Below, one piece after another: positions 56,100 through 64,000 of a stretch of DNA of 64,000 nucleotides. The position numbers and the translations under genes are program-made. The stretch is taken from NCBI GenBank assembly GCA_917880885.1, contig OU862910.1:53001285-53065284 (forward strand). The letters run 5' to 3'. Below the pieces are notes generated by a model. That model saw only the letters and a list, made by a program, of their open reading frames with translations. It was not told the DNA's origin and searched no databases. Source of the DNA: Limnephilus marmoratus (lineage: Eukaryota > Arthropoda > Insecta > Trichoptera > Limnephilidae). Numbering within the stretch: the first letter of the stretch is position 1; each line of letters starts with the position of its first letter.

Positions 56100-56272
56100 T
56101 CGGATAGGGTCCCAATAGCTCGCCCGTAAAGCACCGCCCTGGCAAGACTAAGGTCCTGGGTTTGGATTCGGATTCGGGTTCTGAATTCCTAGATGAGGTT
56201 GTATCTTTTTCTGATTTTTCTGTTTCAGATTTTCAATTGCGTGTCGCTAATATTGTCTTCATTAATTAAAAA
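56100..56272 (+). repeat. tRNA-like SINE fragment
   Basis: A tRNA-like head with 'gctcgcccgtaaagc' and 'aggtcctgggttt' (B-box-like, diverged), then 'ttttctgatttttctg', and the terminus 'gctaatattgtcttcat' + 'taattaa' shared with 27283-28007. Confidence 0.55.
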
Positions 56273-56934
56273 AAAATCTATTTGGTTAAGAATTTTGGCT
56301 TCAAATCGAAAAAATTAAGTTTAACCAATCTCGCAACTTTCGCAGAAGTGTGCGTATTTGTGTGATTTAGATTTGCCTCTAAAAAAATTTAATTTTGAAA
56401 ATTAGTTTCGGGAAATGTTTGATACCTGCTGTACGACAGTACCGCTTACTCCTTATAATTTCTTACGTGAGTATATAGAAAATAATAATAATAACGCAAG
56501 AGTTATTTTCTCGCCGCTTTCGCGCGTCATAAGTCATAAGTCAACTCCCTCTGTGTGTTCAACTCGGAGGTATAAATTTCCAGTCAGTGTCACGGAATGG
56601 GCGATTGAGGAATAGGGTCTGGAGAGGTGTTGGGCTTTTGTGGTAGGTTGTATTAGTGGTAGGTGGGACATGGGTGGCTGCTGGCAGGTTACCTTGTTCA
56701 GTGAACATGGCTCGATATCCACTCGTCCTGTTTGCTTGCAAGGAGGTGGGCAAATTATCAGGAGGTGTTAAAAAGAAAAAGGTACATAACCACAACAATC
56801 AGTGAGCGTGCAAAGTTAGGGCCTTTGCTCATGGAGAAACTAAAAAACTAGTTGTCGACGCAATCGCAATCAACCTCCTGAACCAAATCGATATTTTTCT
56901 GATCTCACATGACAAAACATGTCAAAAATCGATA
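56273..56934. other. No gene recognised
   Basis: Two overlapping minus-strand frames (56534-56798) have no motif. The sequence is mixed in composition without repeat landmarks. Confidence 0.4.
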
Positions 56935-57305
56935 GGTAGGGAATGCTATCCTTGTTCTACCGGTATTACAATGGAAGATGCTCCGAGGAACTAGCATCAT
57001 TGATCCCTTCGGCACCGGTGCATAGTCGGGAAACACGCCAAACGCGTGCCCAACATTTGTACATGGTTGACATTTGTCACATGAGAACGGGTGGTTTCTT
57101 CGACTCGTTCTTATGTAGCTCGGCTGTGGAATGATTTGCTGGCCTCTGTGTTTCCTCCTTCCTACAACATAGGTCTCTTCAAGACCAATGTTCATTCCTT
57201 CCTCTCCTCAAAAAAACCCTCCACACAGCATCCCAGATGACATAGGCCTTGAGGGAAATTATTTTCCTCAAGGCCTCCTGTGTGGAGTTAATGTAAAAAA
57301 AAAGG
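56935..57305 (+). mobile_element. Jockey-like LINE 3' end whose tail equals the HT450 tail
   Basis: 5'-truncated LINE. Coding to 57240, then 'cataggccttgagggaaatt', 'cctcctgtgtggagttaatg' and an A run. From about 57207 onward ('ctccacacagcatccca' to the A run) the sequence is the HT450 3' hairpin, so the two families share a 3' end. Confidence 0.8.
56943..57240 (+). pseudogene. LINE ORF2 C-terminus (frameshifted)
   Basis: First frame: LSLFYRYYNGRCSEELASLI, then HSRETRQTRAQHLYMV. After a single-base shift near 57115 it continues RLWNDLLASVFPPSYNIGLF, KTNVHSFLSSKKPSTQHPR and stops at 57238-57240, inside the 5' half of the hairpin. The 'CSEEL', 'RLWN' and 'YNIGLFK' blocks are standard at the end of jockey-type ORF2. 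The RT domain is absent. Confidence 0.8.
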
Positions 57306-57482
57306 TCATGAGCTACAACCATGGCAATCTGTCAATAATGCAACTGAAACGCGACTGCCGCGGCAACCAGCACTGCGTATAGCAGATGACCCTAGTATAT
57401 GCACACTTGCAATGATTACGTGACTCAAATTTTTAGCCTGACAAATTCTTCGTAATTATTCTGCTGATAGATTGGCGTTAGA

Positions 57483-57842
57483 TTCCCTCAGCGCCCATTT
57501 CTTCTTTGGGGATGCTGTATGGAGAGTATTTTTAGGGAAAGGAAGTAGAGGAAGTTCTGGGAAGTATAAAGGTATGAGGGATGGGTTGGAATCTGTTGGA
57601 TGGAATTCAGGAGTGACGAACGTCGGTATGCATCCATCCCTCCCAATGTGGTGCAAGGTGATGGGTCGAAAGAGTCCGCCTGGAGAGGTCAAAAAGTCTC
57701 CCTCAACTCGTCTCTCCCGATCCGGCCTGCCATGTAGTAAGTGGGCAAAAGCATCCGCTGCCAAGACCTAGACAAACCTCAATCCATGTACTCGTAACCA
57801 CTTAGGATGACCTATGGTACAGAGGTGTTGGTTATCTAATAT
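57483..57842 (-). repeat. HT450 copy
   Basis: Plus-sense 'ggggatgctgtatggagag', 'gttctgggaagta', 'tggtgcaaggtgatgggtc', 'gatccggcctgcc' and 'tgttggttatctaat'. The outer half of the hairpin is missing at its 3' end. Confidence 0.8.
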
Positions 57843-57932
57843 ATATATGTATAATAACCTACTTATAATTTTTGCTACTAAAAGATGTTACAAGTTCGTA
57901 AGATAGATTATTAGATTCGCAAAACTCAACAG

Positions 57933-58643
57933 CAGTGATGGTATAATAATAATAATAATGTTTATTCCAGGATGTGGGGAGGATAGTGCAATCCCACATG
58001 TCCCATAAAGTTGTATGCCTAGGGAAATTTCCCTAGATCTAGGAGAGAAAAAAATTTTAGGGAAAAGGGAAATCAGCACAAAATCTAGGGAAATTTCGAA
58101 CTCTGGCAAAAATTTTATTACATATATGACAATATTACTGGTATTATAGATTTTTTTGGAATTCCCATGAATCTTAAATAGTGTTGATGTACTTTATTAC
58201 AAGCAATGTTATTTTTAACACTGACAAATCAAAATGATATTGTGTATCTAAAAAGATAAATGGAGACCTTTGAAAAAAATAATTATTTAAGTTCGCGGTT
58301 GATTTTCATTTTAAGTGATTTTTATTTGGAATTCCGTTTCTAATTCAGTGGTAAGTGTAGGTATACATTCACTTCGCAAAAGGTGTATTATTCCGTGTTC
58401 CGATATCTTACCAATTAATAAACATATAAAAGGATTAATTTTACAGTCAGGTGATTACGTATTTGCGTAAATGTGATATTATAACATATTATGTCAATAA
58501 AAGGAACACCACGTTCAAAGTCCCCCCCCACCCCCGACGTGAGTTTTGATGTGCCAAAGTGGTACCCCCGAAATCGAAGGAAATTCCAGGGAAATTTCAC
58601 CTCAAAATCTAAGGAAATATTTTTTTTGGACAGAACATCCCTG
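57933..58643 (-). mobile_element. Non-autonomous hAT-type element, copy 2 (empty for the 158-bp insertion)
   Basis: Ends are 'cagtgatg' (57933) and 'cagaacatccctg' (58631-58643, inverse of cagggatgttctg). The flanks ctcaacag (57925-57932) and cacaacag (58644-58651) agree at 7 of 8 positions. Same family as 3427-4235 in opposite orientation. Near the site of the nested element it reads 'gatattgtgtatct' without interruption. Confidence 0.85.
57941..58013 (-). mobile_element. Short LINE 3'-end insertion
   Basis: Not present in the sister hAT copy. Minus strand: 'atgtgggattgcactatcct', then 'ggaataaacattattattat' with an ATT-repeat tail, the look of a LINE 3' end with a microsatellite tail. 'gtat' on both sides may be its duplication. 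The element family was not identified. Confidence 0.5.
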
Positions 58644-58651
58644 CACAACAG

Positions 58652-59008
58652 TCATACGCTTTTATTGTATACCAACAATCAGGCGTTCCATTAATACTCG
58701 CACTCATATTCAAATGTCTCTTCATGGATATGGACACTTGTTTTCTTACACTACGTAAATCAGATAATATTTATTATCTATTTTTCTGTCATATTGTGCA
58801 GTGTCAAGTGACAAGGGAAACTGTGTTTAGAGGTTGACTTAAATTTAGAAATCCTTGTTAATGAACTGAAAACGCGAGGTCCCCAATATCTGAACTTTTT
58901 GGTTTAAGAACGTGAAATCAAAAATCTGATTTACGGATACCACTAAATTCTTAGGTTTATTACGAATCCTTTTTAATTAACTATTCCCGCTAATGGACAC
59001 CAACGTCA
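58652..59008. other. No gene recognised
   Basis: AT-rich. Nothing supported. Confidence 0.45.
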
Positions 59009-59016
59009 ATCATATT

Positions 59017-59699
59017 TAGGGATGCAACGATATTTCGGAAAACCGATAAATATCGATATATCGACCCCTAAGATTATCGATATATCAATATCGAAAAACT
59101 CGATATATCGTATCGAAATATCGAAAAACCCGCCCAAATTAAAATACCCACAAAATCGGGTAAAATTCTATTATTATATCTTTCTGCTCTTATAAATACT
59201 CTAAAAGAAACATTCTTTAAACATGGCAAGAAATGCAAGGTGTACATATATCCCAATCTTTTTAAAATGGCAATAAGTCATCTACCAATCGTGGCAACAA
59301 GTGTTCCTTCTGAACGTCTTTTTTCAAAGGCAGGAGCCACTATAACTCAAGCAGAAGCCGGCTACAAGGAAGCAGACTGCCAAAGTTACTATTTTTAAGT
59401 TCGATGGCTGGTACAAAATACTGGAATTCATTTTGTTAAATAAATTTATGAAAAATAACACATTTTATATACCTATCCAAATTTTGTGATTATTCACATA
59501 GATAAATATAAAAAGTTATATACATAATCGATAAACGTTTGATACTTAAAAACTACATTGGATTTCTATAAGCTTTTAAAAAAAGAAGAAATATCGATAT
59601 AACTGCCTACTAAACTGATATATCGAGAAATCAATATCGATTTAATTCGATACATATCGATATCGATATATCGATGTTTGTAAAAACCTTGCATCCCTA
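59017..59699 (+). mobile_element. hAT transposon remnant, 683 bp
   Basis: Ends 'tagggatgcaacg' and inverse of 'tagggatgcaagg'. The exact 8-bp duplication atcatatt is at 59009-59016 and 59700-59707. Both subterminal regions are packed with 'tatcgata' and 'cgatatatcg' motifs (59045-59125 and 59610-59675). The centre keeps the transposase C-terminus. Confidence 0.92.
59246..59400 (+). pseudogene. hAT transposase dimerisation (hATC) domain fragment
   Basis: Frame 1: YPNLFKMAISHLPIVATSVP, SERLFSKAGATITQ. After a one-base shift it continues RLQGSRLPKLLFLSS. 'ATSVPSERLFSKAG' and 'NRL..LLFL' are the hallmark of the hAT C-terminal dimerisation domain. The catalytic RNase-H-like domain is deleted. Confidence 0.85.
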
Positions 59700-59707
59700 A
59701 TCATATT

Positions 59708-62075
59708 GATTAAATAACATGAACACACTTATCGGCCTTACGTGTGGTCTACAAAGTCCATCTAGAATATTGAAGAACTACTGTTTTTTAGCGTAAGATC
59801 GTGAACATTTTCAGGATGAGAATCTCTGGCAAGGCAAATGAATTTTAAATTGCATTTCCTTGACAATTAACTGCAATTTATAAATCATTTACGTCTGCCT
59901 GACGGACGGGGGCCTTCTGACGGTTGCAAATTTGCCCGGGGGCAAGAATTATTTTGTGTCGAGAAAACAAGCGGAAATGTAAGTAGACAAATTAAAACCG
60001 ACAATATTTAGACTCAATACTGTAAACTGTTTTATTTTATCTAGGCATTGCTGCCTTGAAGTGTAGAAGACTCAAATACTTGGGGAAACATGTTGTGGAA
60101 CAAGGAGATAATAATAATGATAATTATTAAATACATTTATTCATCAATATATTTTTACAATTTTACACATTCTGTTTAGCTATCTTTTATTCTATTGACA
60201 AAAAGATCACTGCTGAGCTCATTTAGGATTTCTCCCGGAATGCAGCTGATTTTCAGCAGTGCCTTTGATATCAACCTAACAACCAATAACAACTCTGCTG
60301 AACTATATTAACCCACCAGGCTAATTTGTTCGCTTTTCGGAACAACTCATATAGGTCTTAAAGAAATCGTTGAATCTCCTTTTCTATCTTGATATGATAT
60401 GATCTAAATGGTGTCAGAAAGAGAAAATAAATACCACTCTTTAAATGTACCTCTATATATAATCCAAGTTTCCGACCGGTATTTAAAAAAAAAAATTGTG
60501 AAATTTTTTTAGTAATTATTTTTACATGATAGGTACGACGTACGACAAAAAAGTGAGTTGACGATAACGTTTACAATACATTTTGCCTAATAAAATATCT
60601 GTTTTTATTTTTTTCGTTTTCAGTTATTTTAATTAGAAAAAACGTAAGGTGAGCCATTTTTGCGTTAATTTTTTTTATATTTCATCAATTTAAATATTTC
60701 AAAAATTATAGGTTTATTTCAAATTATAAATATTGACAGGGTATATCACCATCCTTCAAAAACAGTTTTTCGGATGCGTTCACAATATTCCATTTATTTG
60801 GATTTTATTGCAAAGCGGAAATATTTAGACCTTCCGACAAAATAGGTCCAAGGCCTTAGGGGTTAAATATCTTCTATCAAAGGAATTTGCTGAAACGAGG
60901 AGGATAGCTTCGGGAGCTATTTATAAATGTATACCAACTTCATGTCGAAAATAAAATACACACTACAAGTATATTTATAATCACGAACTAATCAATGATT
61001 TCCTGCTTCAGATCAAACTCCAAAGTTTAAATTAAGTAAAGCTTTTTGTGCATTATTATTAAGCAAACAAAAACTTGTTTTTCACACGTAAAAATTATAA
61101 AGCTTTTTTTACTGACGGGACGAATGATTGATTGGCAAAGTACGTGAGCAGCCTTCACCGGAGGCTGCATTTTAAAAATCGCCTTGCACATTAAATGGAA
61201 GGAATTGCATTGCTTTCAACACGCGAACTTAATTGTCGTGCCTATAATATGCAGTTACAAATATTTTCATAAATTTTTTTTAACAATTAAAAAAAAATGC
61301 ATTTAAATTTTTTTTATTGTCGCAAATAAAATATTTTTATCTATTTTTAATTTAATATTAAGAATTCTGATGCAAAAATTGAGAGTAGGTATTATATGCG
61401 CGCCATGAATATAAAATCATTAAATTTTAAGTTATTCACCGCGTATTTTGCATAAAATAATGATTGTGTGTTGGAGAATATACTGGGAAGTTTGAATACT
61501 TGTGAATGTAATAGAATTCAGATGTCGTTAAAATGACAAAAAGACTATAACTAAATGTTAATGGCTCTATATATTAGACTTGTAACAGAATACTTAGTTC
61601 TTTCTGGAAAATAAAATGGCTGAACGACCTTCAAATCACCTTGAATGAGCGATCCTACTGGAGATAAATTTTAGTTTTTTTTTCATTTTTTTTTAAGTAT
61701 CAAATGATCTCGTGCTAAAGATTATGTTGACAGTTTTTACATACACAATGCATAGTTTATGCATAATATATTACAAAGTTTTAAACATGTAATGCAAATT
61801 TGAAAACTAATTAAAAGAGCGATACTATTTTGAATTTAGTACGTAAATAAAAAGATTTTTTTAAATTTTATTTTTTTATTTATTGGCTCGCTAATAGAAT
61901 ACATTACATTATAATTTTATAAAGACATTAATTTACATTTTCAATACGGTTATAGCGATGATTCTAATTATATGTGAGCACAACGTTCATCTCAAGATTC
62001 TTAGTACGACTATAAATTGTAATAGACAATAATAAATTAAATTACAAGTAGGTACGCACAACAAGGGTAGGTTTT
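59708..62075. other. No gene recognised
   Basis: About 2.4 kb of AT-rich sequence. No frame over 60 codons and no repeat landmark were recognised. Confidence 0.45.
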
Positions 62076-62470
62076 AAAGTGAATACCATACAAGAGTCCC
62101 AACTGCTGCTGTCTGGAGCCAGTAAGAATTCGGCATCCCCAACCGGGGTACGTTGTGAGGCTGAAGGTAAGTGGGTAGGAAAAGAAGACGAGGAGGAGGA
62201 AAATTAGGAAGTATTTGGCAATTCAGATCTAGTCACCAAACACAGCTAAAGCCATTTCCAACAAAATTTCAAATCTGAATGGTGGTTTCACACCAGAGAT
62301 ACGGAGATAATCTTCCACAATGGAACGTGCCGCAAACATACCTGATTTTATTTTTAAATAGAAAAATTGTGTAAACACCAATCAATCAAATAAAAATTTC
62401 TGAGCACGCCGGGATTTGAACCAGCGATTTCCGGATAGCTAGTCGAAAGCCTTGCCCCTTGACCACAGAG
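62076..62470 (-). repeat. SINE-A copy, full length
   Basis: Plus-sense 'gaataccatacaagagtccc', 'gtctggagccagtaag', 'gccatttccaac' and 'ggaacgtgccgcaaac', then the linker and tRNA-like head near 62400-62470 ('cacgccgggatttgaacc'). Body more diverged than other copies. Confidence 0.85.
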
Positions 62471-63217
62471 ATTTCCTCTGCTCGTTTTCCAATAAAGGTG
62501 TTTTAAATATATGTCAAATGAAAATAAGTGAATTTTTTTTGTTTAATAATTATAAACGCCCGATGGAAGTACGTTATTTCCTACCTCCCTATCACAACGA
62601 AAGGTATATAGTCAATAGAACAAGAAAGTCGTGCAAGAATGATTTGCTTATTTTACCTGTAATAAAAGCGTCTTTGATCTCTTCAGTATAAGTAAACACC
62701 CGGGAGATAAGTGAACAAAATATTACAAATAATTAATTAATTTGGAAAACTTTGGTATTCTGTCTGAATACTTGATTTTATCTTATTTCTTTTCAGAGAT
62801 TCCACTCCACAGAATATACCGACTTACCATGTATAAACAATGGGGTATTGCGTCACGAGTCACGACCCAGGAGAGTAGACTATCGCCTCCACCATAAACC
62901 ACGACATCGATCCCCTGTAAGTCGATATCAAACCTTTCATTTTTACGGTTTTACCGGGATGGTTTACATGTAAAAAAACCTACCTGCCGGTGCATCCACC
63001 TGTGGCTGTCTCGCGGTTTGACCAAAGTCGGCGGGAAAATACACAGAGAGCTAAAACCAGAGGTATAATTTTACTGTTTTTATGTGATTCCTTACAGCCT
63101 GGAGCCAGTGGAATTATACCATTCAATTTTTTTGTAATTGAAAAACGAGAAAGGGATGTTATAGGTCGGAAAGTTTCCATTTTGATAAAGCGACGACGAT
63201 ACATCTTATAGAGTTTT
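62471..63217. other. No gene recognised
   Basis: Overlapping 73- and 85-codon frames on opposite strands at 62980-63237 show no recognisable motif. Confidence 0.4.
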
Positions 63218-63262
63218 TTTTTACATTTGCTCCACACAGGAGGCCCTTAGGATTTTTTTTAT
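63218..63262 (-). repeat. HT450 tail fragment
   Basis: Only the A run and 'gctccacacaggaggccc' arm (plus sense) remain, 150 bp before a fuller copy. Confidence 0.65.
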
Positions 63263-63370
63263 CTGGATCTACAGTAGACTACTCTACTCTGGTAGCAGTG
63301 TGATCAGTGGCAAAGTGTGATGAAAATAAAATTTCTTTGTCTATAATTGAAAAAAAATATCATCGGACAA

Positions 63371-63598
63371 CATTTTTTTTTACATGAGCTCCACACAGGA
63401 GGCCCTGAGGAAAATAATTTCCCTCAGGGCCTATGTCATCTTTGGGGATGCTGTGTGGAGGGTTTTTTTAAGGAAGGGAAGGAGAGGACAGTTCTGGGAA
63501 GGAAAAGGGTTTAAGGGGTGGGTAGGAATCTAGGGTTTAGTATATCCTGGTCATCCGCCTCCAAGACCTAGACAAACCTCACCTCATGAACCCGGCAT
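63371..63598 (-). repeat. HT450 copy with complete hairpin
   Basis: Best view of the 3' hairpin: outer arms 'ctccacacag' and 'ctgtgtggag'; inner arms 'ggccctgaggaaa' and 'ttccctcagggcc' around 'ataat'. The middle of the repeat is deleted after 'gggtaggaatctaggg', then 'caagacctagacaaacctca' follows. Confidence 0.85.
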
Positions 63599-63718
63599 AA
63601 TGAAATCCACGATTTTTACTACACGTATGGTCAGGAATCTTGAAAAAAAAATTAATCACATTAACTTTACTTGCAGACGTCAGAATTATCAACTCGCAAC
63701 CACTCAACGTTACGATTT

Positions 63719-64000
63719 GAGAGGCGGGTATGGGTACCTACCGCCGCCCCGGGAATCATTTATTGGATAACCACACCACTGCCATAGGTCACCCCAAGTG
63801 GTTCCCTACGTTTGGAGACTTATCTTGGTTGCCCGGGTTTATGGTGAAATTTGTCCGGGTCTTAGCGGAGAGTATAAGATAGTATAAAGAGATTTTCTTG
63901 TCGTACTCTCTCGGAATATTGCTTGCACCGCAATGGGAGGGATGGATTTATCCGTCACTCCTGGATACACTGACCCCCAGATTCCTAACCACCCCTCATC
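63719..64000 (+). repeat. HT450 copy running off the window
   Basis: 'gagaggcgggtatgggtac' start and all 5' landmarks to 'ccccagattcctaacc' at the window edge. Head-to-head with the copy at 63371-63598. Confidence 0.8.

Noticed and set aside
60050..60110. 'cttgaagtg...ggggaaacatgttg' as another hammerhead
   Set aside because: No ctgatga core and no convincing helix II.
1..64000. CRISPR arrays, bacterial operons, riboswitches or LTR retrotransposons
   Set aside because: None seen; sequence is eukaryotic and I recognised no paired LTRs, gag or integrase motifs.

Overview
The window is AT-rich eukaryotic DNA, almost certainly from an insect or close arthropod relative. It has no operons, Shine-Dalgarno sites or compact coding. 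It does have non-LTR retrotransposon reverse transcriptase, Penelope-like element (PLE) remains, many Helitrons, tRNA-derived SINEs with poly(A) tails, hAT, pogo-like and foldback DNA elements, and runs of TTAGG, the usual insect telomere unit. The order cannot be fixed from this window. I find no host protein-coding gene I can defend. The only long intact reading frame (16720-18018, minus) is a reverse transcriptase. Copy identities quoted here were judged by eye.

Four repeat families dominate. (1) HT450: a roughly 450-bp, GC-richer, hairpin-tailed repeat in at least 14 full or partial copies on both strands. (2) SINE-A: a tRNA-headed SINE of about 400 bp, at least 9 copies. (3) Short non-autonomous Helitrons that start at A|TC, end at CTAG|T and have a 3' hairpin, at about 4.6, 18.9, 28.2, 35.4, 42.3-42.9 and 51.7 kb. 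(4) hAT-type elements with 8-bp target duplications at about 3.4, 29.2, 34.8, 57.9 and 59.0 kb. PLE remains with hammerhead-ribozyme-like motifs lie at 7.6-8.7, 19.3-19.8, 20.4, 23.5 and 53.0 kb.

Layout. 0-5.5 kb: HT450 pieces, a 144-bp tandem duplication, a hAT element carrying a nested TIR element, a Helitron. 5.5-7.6 kb: low repeat content with a GC-richer patch near 5.9-6.3 kb. 7.6-8.7 kb: a near-perfect 1.1-kb palindrome built from a PLE 3' end. 9-16 kb: foldback and TIR elements in quiet DNA. 16-18 kb: inverted CCTAA/TTAGG runs beside a young 5'-truncated RTE-like retrotransposon. 18.8-21 kb: Helitron, second PLE, SINEs. 22.9-30.6 kb: tandem duplications, a hAT relic, Helitron, SINE-A, a 541-bp hAT element, HT450 with a SINE inside. 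31.3-36.1 kb: nested SINE/TIR elements, retrotransposon relics, a hAT MITE inside a tRNA-like sequence. 36.1-42 kb: the quietest stretch. 42-48 kb: foldback MITE, Helitrons, SINE, HT450, foldbacks. 48.5-50.6 kb: a multi-layer nest. 51.7-59.7 kb: Helitron, TIR elements, pogo-like element with a PHD finger, a LINE 3' end, hAT elements. 59.7-64 kb: mostly quiet, then SINE-A and two HT450 copies.

The most informative result is a probable LINE-SINE partnership. The jockey-like LINE fragment at 56.9-57.3 kb ends in the same hairpin plus A-rich tail that ends HT450, so HT450 may be mobilised by that LINE. Other strong points are the near-perfect PLE palindrome with a ribozyme core in each arm, an insertion with a paralogous empty site (3821-3978 versus the copy at 57.9-58.6 kb), and the chronologically ordered nest at 48.5-50.6 kb.
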